Shown one piece after another: positions 51,317-59,870 of a DNA stretch of 64,000 bases (positions within the stretch are counted from its first letter, which is position 1; every line of letters starts with the position of its first letter). The stretch is from Pseudomonas inefficax (GTDB taxonomy: Bacteria > Pseudomonadota > Gammaproteobacteria > Pseudomonadales > Pseudomonadaceae): positions 62,001 through 126,000 of the forward strand of contig NZ_OPYN01000200.1 in NCBI RefSeq assembly GCF_900277125.1, in the 5' to 3' direction. The notes beneath the pieces were generated by a model. The model saw only the letters and a list, made by a program, of their open reading frames with translations. It did no database searches and was not told the origin of the DNA. The position numbers and the translations under genes were made by a program.

Positions 51317-52608
51317 TGACCCGACGCTTTTGGCTGTACCTGCTAGTTCCCCTGCTGTTGGCCGCCGCGGGAGGCGCGCTGGCGTTCTGGCTATGGACGC
51401 GCCCGGCCCCCGAGGCGCGCCTGGAACAACTGAGCATCAATGGCACCCCTATCACCCGCGTGACCCCTGGCGTGCACCCCAAAGCCCGGGTGGCCATCGG
51501 TGTCCCCCAGGACCAGGCGCTGACCGACAGGCAGCTGCTGGACCTGGCACAGGCCGGCGAAGCGCAACTGGTACAGGTGATCGTGCCGCCCAACGACTGC
51601 AGCAAGCAGCAACAGGCCCTAGACCAGGCCCTGGGCCAGTTGTCGGAGAAGCCGACCCTGGTCGCCGGCATCGGCCCTGGCGCCGCCCAGGCCTGGCGCT
51701 GGCTGGCCAGCCAGAACAACGACAAGGCGCGGGCGATTTCCGTGGATTTCAGCCTGGAACAGCCCGGCTGCCAGGCACCGCTGCCGAAGTCGGCCGCCCA
51801 TGGCCACTGGAACGTCGCCTGGAACGACAACCCGGATGACGCCAGCGCCGCTTTCGTGCGCGACCAGGCCAATGCCGAAACCAGCATCAGCGACTACGAC
51901 ATCCACCTGCCACAAGTGCTCAAGGCCCAGCTCACCCAGGCCCTGGTCGGCCACGATGGCAACGCCCTGGCCATCCCGGTGGTCGAGGTGCCGGCCGGGC
52001 AGACTACCGACACGGTCACCCTGTTCCTTTCCGGTGATGGTGGCTGGCGGGACCTGGACCGCGATGTGGCCGGGGAAATGGCCAAGCTTGGCTACCCGGT
52101 GGTCGGCATCGATACGCTTCGCTACTACTGGCAGCACAAGACCCCGGAACAAAGCGCCGCCGACCTGTCCGAGCTGATGCAGCACTACCGGCAGAAGTGG
52201 GGTACCAAACGCTTCGTGCTGACCGGCTATTCGTTCGGTGCCGATGTGCTGCCGGCGATCTACAACCGCCTGCCGGCCGAGGACCAGCAGCGTATCGACG
52301 CGGTGATGCTGCTGGCCTTTGCCCGCAGTGGCAGCTTCGAGATCGAAGTCGAGGGCTGGCTGGGCAAGGAAGGCCAGGAAGCGCCAACCGGGCCTGAAAT
52401 GGCCAGGCTGCCGGCTTCCAAGGTGGTGTGCGTGTATGGTGTGGAAGAAACCGACGAGAGCGGCTGCACCGACAAGACTGCGGTGGGTGAACGCCTGAAG
52501 CTGCCAGGGGGGCACCACTTCGACGAAAACTACCCGGCATTGGCCAAGCGCTTGATCGGCGAGATCGAGACACGCCAGGGCAAGTCGAGTGTGGCTGAGC
52601 AGAACTGA
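51313..52608 (+). CDS. VirJ-family periplasmic alpha/beta hydrolase
   Basis: 431 residues. A signal/anchor (RFWLYLLVPLLLAAAGGALA) precedes two parts: an AcvB-like N-terminal domain, and a hydrolase domain with VTLFLSGDGGWRDLDRDVAG and the nucleophile elbow LTGYSFGAD; the His is in PGGHHFDENY. The P. aeruginosa neighbour of mprF with this fold hydrolyses alanyl-PG, so this gene likely removes the MprF product in the periplasm. It overlaps mprF by 4 nt (ATGA). Confidence 0.9.
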   Translation: MMTRRFWLYLLVPLLLAAAGGALAFWLWTRPAPEARLEQLSINGTPITRVTPGVHPKARVAIGVPQDQALTDRQLLDLAQAGEAQLVQVIVPPNDCSKQQQALDQALGQLSEKPTLVAGIGPGAAQAWRWLASQNNDKARAISVDFSLEQPGCQAPLPKSAAHGHWNVAWNDNPDDASAAFVRDQANAETSISDYDIHLPQVLKAQLTQALVGHDGNALAIPVVEVPAGQTTDTVTLFLSGDGGWRDLDRDVAGEMAKLGYPVVGIDTLRYYWQHKTPEQSAADLSELMQHYRQKWGTKRFVLTGYSFGADVLPAIYNRLPAEDQQRIDAVMLLAFARSGSFEIEVEGWLGKEGQEAPTGPEMARLPASKVVCVYGVEETDESGCTDKTAVGERLKLPGGHHFDENYPALAKRLIGEIETRQGKSSVAEQN

Positions 52609-52620
52609 TAAGACCTTGCG

Positions 52621-52771
52621 GCCCATTCGCGGGTAAACCCGCTCCCACAGGTACAGCGCAAGCTTTGAAAGCTATGCGGTCCATGTGGGAGCGGGCATGC
52701 CCGCGAACACCGGCGAAGCCGGTGCCCTACACCGAGTTGCCGGCTTCGCGGGCACGCCCGCTCCCACATGG
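52621..52771. repeat. REP cluster, three units
   Basis: One CGCGGGTAAACCCGC unit (52627-52651) and an inverted pair with CGGGCATGCCCG and CGGGCACGCCCG centres (52681-52771) that includes CACCGGCGAAGCCGGTG. It lies between the convergent virJ-like and kup genes. Confidence 0.85.
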
Positions 52772-52803
52772 GGCGGGTACTGCCTTGAAATCTGTGCTGC
52801 TCC

Positions 52804-54714
52804 TCAGATTTCGACCTGGGTCCCCAACTCGATCACCCGGTTCAACGGCAGGTTGAAAAAGCGCAAGTTGCCGTTGGCATTCTTCAGCAGGAACGCAAAC
52901 AGGTTGCCCCGCCAGCGCGACATCCCCTCCAGCCGTGAGGCGATCACGGTCTCGCGACTGAGGAAGAACGTGGTGCGCATCGGGCTGAAGTCCAGGTCTT
53001 CCAGGTGGCACAGCTTCAACGCCGCGGGCACGTCCGGTTCGTCCATGAAACCGAAGTGCAGCAACACGCGGAAGAACCCGTCACCATAGGCCTCGACCTC
53101 AAAGCGCTCTTGCTCCGGCACCCGTGGCCGGTCTTCGCTGACCACCGTCAACAGCACCACCTGGCTGTGCAATACCTGGTTGTGCAGCATGTTGTGCAAC
53201 AGCGCATGGGGCACCGCATCGGAGCGCGCCGTGAGAAACACCGCCGTACCTTCGACCCGGTGCGGTGGCTGAATGCGGATGCTGCTGATGAACAGCTGCA
53301 GCGGCAGCGCGCCTTCGTCGATACGCTCCATCAGGATTTGCTTGCCGCGTTTCCAGGTGCTCATCAACAGGAACAGCACAGCGCCGGCCAGGACCGGGAA
53401 GGCCCCGCCCTGGATGATCTTCGGTACGTTGGCGGCAAAGAACAGCCCATCCACCAACAGGAAGCCCAGCAGGATCGGCACCGCCAGCACTGGTGGCCAC
53501 TTCCATAGCAGCAACATCACCGCCGAGACCAGCAGCGTGGTCATCAGCATGGTGCCGGTCACCGCCACGCCGTAGGCTGCCGCCAGGGCGCCGGACGACT
53601 CGAAGCCGATCACCAGCAACACCACGCCAACCATAAGCGCCCAGTTCACGGCACCAATGTAGATCTGCCCCTGCTCATCGCTGGAGGTGTGCTGGATCTG
53701 CATGCGTGGAATGTAGCCCAGCTGGATGGCCTGGCGGGTCAGCGAGAACGCCCCCGAGATCACCGCCTGAGAAGCGATCACCGTGGCCATGGTAGCCAAG
53801 CCGATCATCGGCAGCAGCGCCCAGCCCGGCGCCAGCAGGTAGAACGGGTTACGTGCCGCCTCAGGGTTTTGCAGCAGTAATGCGCCCTGGCCAAAGTAGT
53901 TGAGCACCAGCGCCGGCAGCACCAGGGCGAACCAGGCCCGGGCGATCGGCTTGCGACCAAAGTGGCCCATGTCGGCGTACAGCGCCTCGGCACCGGTCAG
54001 CGCCAGCACCACAGCGCCCAGGATGGCCACGCCCATGCCGGGGTGAACCACGAAGAAGTTCACCGCCCAGCCTGGATTGAATGCCTTGAGCACCTCCGGG
54101 CTCTGCGAGATGCCATGTACCCCCAGCGCGCCCAGCGCCACGAACCAGGTGACCATGATCGGGCCGAACAGCTTGCCGATCTTCTCGGTGCCATGCTTCT
54201 GTACCAGGAACAGCGCCACCAGCACCACCAACGAAATCGGCACCACCCAGTGGTCGATGCCTTCGAAGGCCAACCCCATGCCCTCGACCGCCGACAGTAC
54301 CGACACCGCCGGGGTGATCATGCTGTCGCCATAGAACAACGAAGCGCCGATCAACCCGCACACCACCATCAACGTGCGCAACCTCGGGTAGGCCGCCGTG
54401 GCCCGCCGCGCCAGCGCGGTCAACGCCATGGTGCCGCCCTCGCCCTGGTTGTCGGCGCGCAGGATGAACATCACGTACTTGAACGACACCACCCACAGCA
54501 GTGACCACAGGATCAGCGACAGGATCCCTAGCACACCGTCATGGTTGACCGGTACTCCGTACCCGCCGCTGAAGACTTCCTTGAGGGTATACAACGGGCT
54601 GGTACCGATATCGCCATAAACTACCCCGACCGCCGCCACGAGCAGGCTCAGCGACCGCGTCGCGCCCTGCTTCCCCTCGTGCCCGCCCTCGGCGTGACTG
54701 CTTGCCTGAACCAT
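52804..54714 (-). CDS. kup: low-affinity potassium uptake protein Kup
   Basis: 636 residues, about 12 helices and a soluble C-terminal domain. Seen: LSLLVAAVGVVYGDIGTSPLYTLKE as two stretches in the N-terminal helix, LTGAEALYADMGHFGRKPIA and MNDLPHV-type C-terminal RVEGTAVFLTARSDAVPHAL. It imports K+ with H+. The ATG at 54714 follows GGGAG by 6 nt; the longer ORF reaches into the divergent promoter. Divergent from rimO. Confidence 0.96.
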   Translation of the reverse strand: MVQASSHAEGGHEGKQGATRSLSLLVAAVGVVYGDIGTSPLYTLKEVFSGGYGVPVNHDGVLGILSLILWSLLWVVSFKYVMFILRADNQGEGGTMALTALARRATAAYPRLRTLMVVCGLIGASLFYGDSMITPAVSVLSAVEGMGLAFEGIDHWVVPISLVVLVALFLVQKHGTEKIGKLFGPIMVTWFVALGALGVHGISQSPEVLKAFNPGWAVNFFVVHPGMGVAILGAVVLALTGAEALYADMGHFGRKPIARAWFALVLPALVLNYFGQGALLLQNPEAARNPFYLLAPGWALLPMIGLATMATVIASQAVISGAFSLTRQAIQLGYIPRMQIQHTSSDEQGQIYIGAVNWALMVGVVLLVIGFESSGALAAAYGVAVTGTMLMTTLLVSAVMLLLWKWPPVLAVPILLGFLLVDGLFFAANVPKIIQGGAFPVLAGAVLFLLMSTWKRGKQILMERIDEGALPLQLFISSIRIQPPHRVEGTAVFLTARSDAVPHALLHNMLHNQVLHSQVVLLTVVSEDRPRVPEQERFEVEAYGDGFFRVLLHFGFMDEPDVPAALKLCHLEDLDFSPMRTTFFLSRETVIASRLEGMSRWRGNLFAFLLKNANGNLRFFNLPLNRVIELGTQVEI

Positions 54715-54949
54715 CGACCACTCCCGCAGACGGCCTTGCAAGGCCAGTAGAATTCCCCATGCGCCAGGTGATACCGATACCCCCGACGCAATGGCGCGAA
54801 GCATAGCGCAGCGTTCGTCGCATTTCTGCTGGTCAAGCGACCCTGCGCTCGCTAGAATTGCGCACTTTTTGATCAGAGGCGCCAAAAGCGCCCGTCAAGA
54901 TCGCCCCCGATTCCGGTCGGGCGACCTGCATTCAATACCGAGGTTAGTC

Positions 54950-56281
54950 ATGTCCACCACGCCCGCCACCCCCAAGGTAGGTTTCGTAAGCCTGGGTTGC
55001 CCAAAAGCCCTGGTCGATTCCGAGCGCATCCTGACCCAGCTGCGCATGGAAGGCTATGAAGTCGTGCCCACCTACGAGGACGCCGACGTTGTGGTGGTCA
55101 ACACCTGCGGCTTTATCGACAGCGCCAAGGCCGAGTCGCTGGAAGTGATCGGCGAAGCGATCAAGGAAAACGGCAAGGTCATCGTTACCGGCTGCATGGG
55201 TGTCGAGGAAGGCAGCATCCGTGACGTGCACCCAAGCGTGCTGTCGGTCACCGGCCCGCAGCAGTACGAGCAGGTGGTCAACGCCGTGCATGAAGTAGTG
55301 CCGCCACGCCAGGACCACAACCCGCTGATCGACCTGGTGCCGCCGCAGGGTGTCAAGCTGACCCCGCGCCACTATGCGTACCTGAAGATTTCCGAAGGCT
55401 GCAACCACAGCTGCAGCTTCTGCATCATCCCGTCGATGCGCGGCAAGCTGGTCAGCCGCCCGGTCGGCGAAGTGCTGAGCGAGGCCGAGCGCCTGGTCAA
55501 GGCCGGGGTCAAGGAGATCCTGGTGATTTCCCAGGACACCAGCGCCTATGGCGTCGACGTCAAGTACAAGACCGACTTCTGGAACGGCCGCCCGGTCAAG
55601 ACCCGCATGCTCGAACTGTGCGAAGCACTGAGCAGCCTGGGTGCCTGGGTACGCCTGCACTACGTTTACCCGTACCCGAACGTCGACGACGTGATCCCAC
55701 TGATGGCCGCCGGTAAGATCCTGCCGTACCTGGACATCCCGTTCCAGCACGCCAGCCCGAAAGTGCTCAAGGCCATGAAGCGCCCGGCGTTCGAAGACCG
55801 CACCCTGGCACGTATCAAGAACTGGCGCGAGCAGTGCCCGGAGCTGGTGATTCGCTCCACCTTCATCGTCGGTTTCCCGGGCGAGACCGAAGAAGACTTC
55901 CAATACCTGCTGGACTGGCTGACCGAAGCCCAGCTGGACCGCGTAGGCTGCTTCCAGTACTCGCCGGTGGAAGGCGCCCCGGCCAACGACCTGGGCCTGG
56001 AAGAAGTGCCAGACGACGTCAAGCAGGACCGCTGGGACCGCTTCATGGCCCACCAGCAGGCCATCAGCGCCGCCCGCCTGCAACTGCGCATCGGCAAGGA
56101 AATCGACGTATTGATCGATGAAGTGGAAGAGCAAGGTTCGGTTGGCCGCAGCTTCTTTGATGCCCCGGAGATCGACGGCAGCGTGTTCATCGATGGCGAC
56201 CACGGTTTCAAGCCGGGTGACAAAGTGCGTTGCCGCGTGGTGGATGCCGACGAATACGACATGTGGGCCGAACCCATCTAA
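54950..56281 (+). CDS. rimO: ribosomal protein S12 methylthiotransferase
   Basis: 443 residues. UPF0004 domain (VGFVSLGCPKALVDSERILT, VNTCGFIDSAKAES, VTGCMGVEEGSI), radical SAM Cys-x3-Cys-x2-Cys (CNHSCSFCIIPSMRG) and a C-terminal TRAM domain. It methylthiolates Asp89 of ribosomal protein S12. The ATG at 54950 has GAGGT 5-6 nt upstream and is the family start. Confidence 0.97.
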   Translation: MSTTPATPKVGFVSLGCPKALVDSERILTQLRMEGYEVVPTYEDADVVVVNTCGFIDSAKAESLEVIGEAIKENGKVIVTGCMGVEEGSIRDVHPSVLSVTGPQQYEQVVNAVHEVVPPRQDHNPLIDLVPPQGVKLTPRHYAYLKISEGCNHSCSFCIIPSMRGKLVSRPVGEVLSEAERLVKAGVKEILVISQDTSAYGVDVKYKTDFWNGRPVKTRMLELCEALSSLGAWVRLHYVYPYPNVDDVIPLMAAGKILPYLDIPFQHASPKVLKAMKRPAFEDRTLARIKNWREQCPELVIRSTFIVGFPGETEEDFQYLLDWLTEAQLDRVGCFQYSPVEGAPANDLGLEEVPDDVKQDRWDRFMAHQQAISAARLQLRIGKEIDVLIDEVEEQGSVGRSFFDAPEIDGSVFIDGDHGFKPGDKVRCRVVDADEYDMWAEPI

Positions 56282-56369
56282 TCGCGCTGGAACAGTTATG
56301 TAATTTGGGGCCGCTACGCAGCCCCGTTAACGCTATCTGACAGGCATTACCGGGTCAGGGGCTTTTTCG

Positions 56370-57119
56370 TCAGAACGCATGAAAAAGCATCAGGCCGCCC
56401 TCTGCATCCGGGCTGGCATCCGAGAAGCCTTTGACCGCATAGAGTTGCACTTTCCACTGCTGGTTGAGCTTGTGGGTCAGGAACAGGGTAAGTTCCCTGA
56501 TCTGCGCGCCCGTCGAGACGACCTTCTGCCGCCAGTCGTAGGAAGCGCCCGCCGAAGTGCCTGCAGCCACGGGCATGGCGAAGCCGAGGCTGGCAAATAT
56601 CGGGTCGTCGAAATCGCTGTCGGGCGGGTCGCCGAACTTCTTCCAGCCCAGGGTCGCGAAGCCGGTCACCGGGCCAAAAGCCTTGGCGATGTCGACCTGG
56701 CCGGTGTAGTCGTATTCACCCGTGCCCAGGCACTGGTCTTCATCGGCAGTGGGGAATTTGACCTTGCCGATCAGGTCCAGCATCAGGCCGCCGCCGCTGC
56801 CATCGAGCAGGGCGTAACCGGCGCTGGCGACCGTGTCCCCCAGCCCGCTTTCCACGTCCCGGCAGCCACCGGGCAAGGGGTCACCGTTCGGGCCCACCTC
56901 TGGGTTGGTTATGCGCAGCCAGGGCACGGTGACCTTGTAGGTCATGGGGCCGGTTTCATACTTGCCGACCACCGGGACATACCAGATTTCCGAGGTTGTA
57001 TCCGTGCCATAGTCGCCACTTGAATAGTCCATGCCTATGGCGGCGCTGAAGGTGTCGCCCAGGACCGACGCACTGGCGCATGACAACAAGCAGGCGAAAA
57101 GAGGGAAAGTGGGTCTCAT
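56370..57119 (-). CDS. outer-membrane beta-barrel protein of unknown function
   Basis: 249 residues. The ATG at 57119 has GAGG 6 nt upstream and starts a signal peptide (MRPTFPLFACLLSCASASVL, then GD). The rest alternates hydrophobic and polar strands: YVPVVGKYETGPMTYKVTVP, ASAGYALLDGSGGGLMLDLI, GQVDIAKAFGPVTGFATLGW; the last strand ends in AEGGLMLFHAF with a C-terminal Phe, as in barrels inserted by BAM. Cysteines flank residue 88 and 130. It is the third gene after DUF6502 and DUF5666, 55 nt beyond the latter. The ligand is unknown. Confidence 0.75.
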   Translation of the reverse strand: MRPTFPLFACLLSCASASVLGDTFSAAIGMDYSSGDYGTDTTSEIWYVPVVGKYETGPMTYKVTVPWLRITNPEVGPNGDPLPGGCRDVESGLGDTVASAGYALLDGSGGGLMLDLIGKVKFPTADEDQCLGTGEYDYTGQVDIAKAFGPVTGFATLGWKKFGDPPDSDFDDPIFASLGFAMPVAAGTSAGASYDWRQKVVSTGAQIRELTLFLTHKLNQQWKVQLYAVKGFSDASPDAEGGLMLFHAF

Positions 57120-57174
57120 CTGCACCTCGGTATCCCGAGCGGGAAGGGTGATGGCACTTACCCAGCCTAGTTGG

Positions 57175-58830
57175 CTAATGCCCGGATCGCTCTGGGTGCT
57201 CCACTTTTTCGACTTTCTCTATTGTTTCGGGCCTTTCGACCTTTTCAATCTTCTCGACTTTCTCGACCTTCTCAGGCTTTTCGATCTTCTCGACCTTTTC
57301 GGGCTTCTCGGTTTTCTCGATCTTCTCGACTTTTTCTACTTTCTCTACCTTTTCAACCTTCTCTGCTTTTTCAATCTTTTCCACCTTTTCCAGCTCGACC
57401 TTCTGTACCCGGTCAGAGCTTCCACTATTGCTGCTCTCGGGTTGCTCCACGGTCTCGACATGTTCCGACTTTCCGGACTTGTCCACGCTTTCAGTACTGT
57501 CCCGACCACTGGAATCGTCAACACCGTCGTGCCCGCTGTGGTCATCACTGACTTCAATGCGATCACTGGTCTCATCACGCCCGCCATGCCCGCTATTGCT
57601 GGAGCCTTCGGCGTCAATGGTCCCTTCAGCGTCACTGGCATCGTGCTCGCTGCCACGCCCCGAATGCCCTCTGTCCGGGTTGACGACGCGGTCATCATGG
57701 AACTCTACGCGAGTTGCCCGCAGCTCATGTTTGCCACTGAACACCCCGCTCACCCGCACACGTTGATCGAGCGCCAATGCCGCGGACTGTTTGCCGACGA
57801 TCACGGTGCCCTGCCCCAGCGTCACCTTGATGCCTGCCACCACCAGTTGTTGAGCGTGGCTGCGCTGTACCAGCCCCTCGATCACCGCCGCCTGCACACG
57901 GCCAGCAAAAGGCAGGCTCGGGTCTGGACGGGTTTGCGCCACTTCCAGCTGGCGCCCGGTCCACTGCCCACGCACCAGCACTTCCCGCGCGGGTGCCATA
58001 CGGGTTCCCAGCTTGAGCCCTTGAAGGCTGCCAGTACGATCAACCGCACCGATGGCACTGGCCTCCCTGAGCCCAGGCGCCCGTTCGATACGGCTGGCTA
58101 CCACTTCGCCCTTGGCATCACGCAGGCCACTGACCCTGACCGGCTCGCCCGGGCGCAGCCCTTCAGCCACCCGCGCCCCTGCAGCAAGCCGCACAGGTTG
58201 GCCCATGACCCGCAGGGGGGCCGAAGCATTTGGCAGTGCCGTCAGCGGCCCCTCGTAAACGTTGATAATCGAGATGCGCCCTGCTTGCAGGCCGCGCTTG
58301 CCGGCAAATGCCTCCACCGCGACAACCTGGCCGATTGCCAGGTGAGCGCTACTGGCAGGCACACCGTTTTCACTCACCGGCACATCCTTGCCAAAGTGTA
58401 CTTCCAGCCCATTGACGCAGATCGAGGCGAACCCGGTGATAGTGCCGACGATGCCCGTGCCCCCGGTACCGCCCGGGCGCAGGTTCGGTGCGCCGGTACC
58501 GCCTACCCCGCCATTATCGATGAAGGTGCCGTCCACACCGTCGGCCACCGCACCAGTCCCGCCCGTGCCGCCGGGACGCTGCGGCAGCGGCGCACCGGTG
58601 CCACCCACTCCGCCGTTTTCGCTGCGCACACCGGTACCGCCGACACCGCCCGTCCTGGCGCCGGTACCACCAATACCACCCGGAAACTGCAAGCCCGCCG
58701 CACCCGCCATACCCACTTCGTCACGGCTGACACATACCGGCGCTGCGACCACCTCGCCAGGCGCCATCAGGTTCAGCCCGAAACCCAGGATCAGCGTGAC
58801 AACACTGAGGCAGCGCGCGAAGGAAGTCAT
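57175..58830 (-). CDS. DUF5666 protein with GGxGGTG and Lys-Val-Glu repeats
   Basis: 551 residues. Signal peptide (MTSFARCLSVVTLILGFGLN); then six GGxGGTG repeats (about residues 50-127); then several beta-strand modules of the DUF5666/OB type (ASICVNGLEVHFGKDVPVSE, QVVAVEAFAG, RVSGVFSGKHELRATRVEF). An acidic Ser/Asp/His-rich linker (about 400-470) and a C-terminal run of Lys-Val-Glu triplets (KVEKVEKVEKIEK, to the end) follow. The ATG overlaps the DUF6502 stop by 4 nt. Secreted or surface-exposed is inferred. No enzymatic motif is seen. Confidence 0.75.
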   Translation of the reverse strand: MTSFARCLSVVTLILGFGLNLMAPGEVVAAPVCVSRDEVGMAGAAGLQFPGGIGGTGARTGGVGGTGVRSENGGVGGTGAPLPQRPGGTGGTGAVADGVDGTFIDNGGVGGTGAPNLRPGGTGGTGIVGTITGFASICVNGLEVHFGKDVPVSENGVPASSAHLAIGQVVAVEAFAGKRGLQAGRISIINVYEGPLTALPNASAPLRVMGQPVRLAAGARVAEGLRPGEPVRVSGLRDAKGEVVASRIERAPGLREASAIGAVDRTGSLQGLKLGTRMAPAREVLVRGQWTGRQLEVAQTRPDPSLPFAGRVQAAVIEGLVQRSHAQQLVVAGIKVTLGQGTVIVGKQSAALALDQRVRVSGVFSGKHELRATRVEFHDDRVVNPDRGHSGRGSEHDASDAEGTIDAEGSSNSGHGGRDETSDRIEVSDDHSGHDGVDDSSGRDSTESVDKSGKSEHVETVEQPESSNSGSSDRVQKVELEKVEKIEKAEKVEKVEKVEKVEKIEKTEKPEKVEKIEKPEKVEKVEKIEKVERPETIEKVEKVEHPERSGH

Positions 58831-59672
58831 GGGTCTGATGTCTTCGACAAATCGGGGTCGGTAGTCTCAGTGTAGAAATAAAGCCCGACAGTGATGCGCT
58901 GACGTTGCTCTGCGCTGGGTACATCGACCTCTTCCAGGCCCGATGCGAGCCGGCTGAAGGCAAGCAGCACCTGCATGCCATCCTTTTCCACTGCTGCACG
59001 CAAGTGGTCGACGCTGGCCGGGCTCAAGGCGTCGTAGTGCACACTGCGTTCAAAGAACGGCTGGCCGTCCCCACTCAGGTTGTGCACTGCTGCACAGGCA
59101 TGGTCATGCAGGTTGTGGCCAAAGTACGCGGCCTTTTCGTCGAAGCCTTTCTGCGGCACGAATGCCTGGGCTTCCAGGTGCACACAGTCGTGCTCGTCGA
59201 GCCGGACGATACCCAGGCGCAACCACTCATCCAGCACCACCCGCCCGCGAATGTCGGTGCTGACTTTCGCCACCAGGGCATCGAACGAGAGATCGCCGCC
59301 GACACTCGCCAGGCGCGGCAACGGCAGCGCCTGGCCAGGCTCCGAGCAGAACGGCTTGCCAGTGGTCCACATATTGACCAACTGCGCACCTAACGTGATG
59401 TTTTCCGGCAACGCGGCGAGCGATTCGCCCTCCTCGCTGCGCAGACGCCGGACATCCTTGCGATGCACGCCCGTGAGCAGGCTGATGCGGCTGTCGGTCG
59501 GCACTGTACCGTCCAGGCGAAATTCACGATGAGCCACATCGACGAACACTTCCTTGAGCAGGTCGGCGAACATCGGGAAAGTGACCCCTTTGCGCAGCAT
59601 CAGGCGCACCAGAGGACGCATGACACGCCGCAAAGCGCTTAACATCGAGGGGGGGATGGTAGGCGATTGCAT
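58827..59672 (-). CDS. DUF6502 family protein
   Basis: 281 residues. The ATG at 59672 has AAGGA 9 nt upstream and is preferred over 59681. The N-terminal third (LSALRRVMRPLVRLMLRKGV then FPMFADLLKEVFVDVAHREF) and SRISLLTGVHRKDVRRLRSE resemble a winged-helix or HTH segment, so a regulatory or DNA-binding role is possible. No signal peptide. It is first in the minus-strand operon and overlaps DUF5666 as ATGA. A promoter palindrome (59710-59726) lies upstream. Function unknown. Confidence 0.78.
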   Translation of the reverse strand: MQSPTIPPSMLSALRRVMRPLVRLMLRKGVTFPMFADLLKEVFVDVAHREFRLDGTVPTDSRISLLTGVHRKDVRRLRSEEGESLAALPENITLGAQLVNMWTTGKPFCSEPGQALPLPRLASVGGDLSFDALVAKVSTDIRGRVVLDEWLRLGIVRLDEHDCVHLEAQAFVPQKGFDEKAAYFGHNLHDHACAAVHNLSGDGQPFFERSVHYDALSPASVDHLRAAVEKDGMQVLLAFSRLASGLEEVDVPSAEQRQRITVGLYFYTETTDPDLSKTSDP

Positions 59673-59699
59673 TGAGCGCATTCCTTGACAGATGAACCC

Positions 59700-59705
59700 A
59701 GTATA
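59700..59705 (-). promoter_or_regulatory. possible -10 of the DUF6502 operon
   Basis: TATACT on the minus strand, 28 nt before the start codon. No canonical -35 lies 16-18 nt upstream; the GTGGGA palindrome sits there instead. Confidence 0.4.
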
Positions 59706-59709
59706 CGAC

Positions 59710-59726
59710 GCGGGAAAAGATCCCAC
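59710..59726 (-). promoter_or_regulatory. GTGGGA palindrome upstream of DUF6502
   Basis: GTGGGATCTTTTCCCGC on the minus strand, 4 nt from the TATACT. It matches GTGGGAATTTTTCCCAC at 60684-60700 at 14 of 17 positions. Confidence 0.55.
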
Positions 59727-59740
59727 ACCAACTGTGACCA

Positions 59741-59763
59741 TATCCCTGACGAGATGAGGGATA
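59741..59763. promoter_or_regulatory. inverted repeat TATCCCT / AGGGATA
   Basis: A 7-bp perfect inverted repeat with a 9-nt spacer, 14 nt upstream of the GTGGGA motif. A possible second operator. Confidence 0.4.
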
Positions 59764-59821
59764 GTCGTCGGCGCTCATTGCATTTCGCATAGAGTGGGGC
59801 TGCCGTGTATCCGAACCTGGC

Positions 59822-59855
59822 CTCATGCAGGCCCGCCCCGTAGGCGCTGCATGAG
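59822..59855. repeat. 9-bp inverted repeat after the Gly/His-rich gene
   Basis: CTCATGCAG and CTGCATGAG enclose 16 nt that can themselves pair. Positioned 15 nt after the stop of the Gly/His-rich gene; terminator-like stem without a T run. Confidence 0.5.
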
Positions 59856-59870
59856 ACCGTTCAGAGCCAG

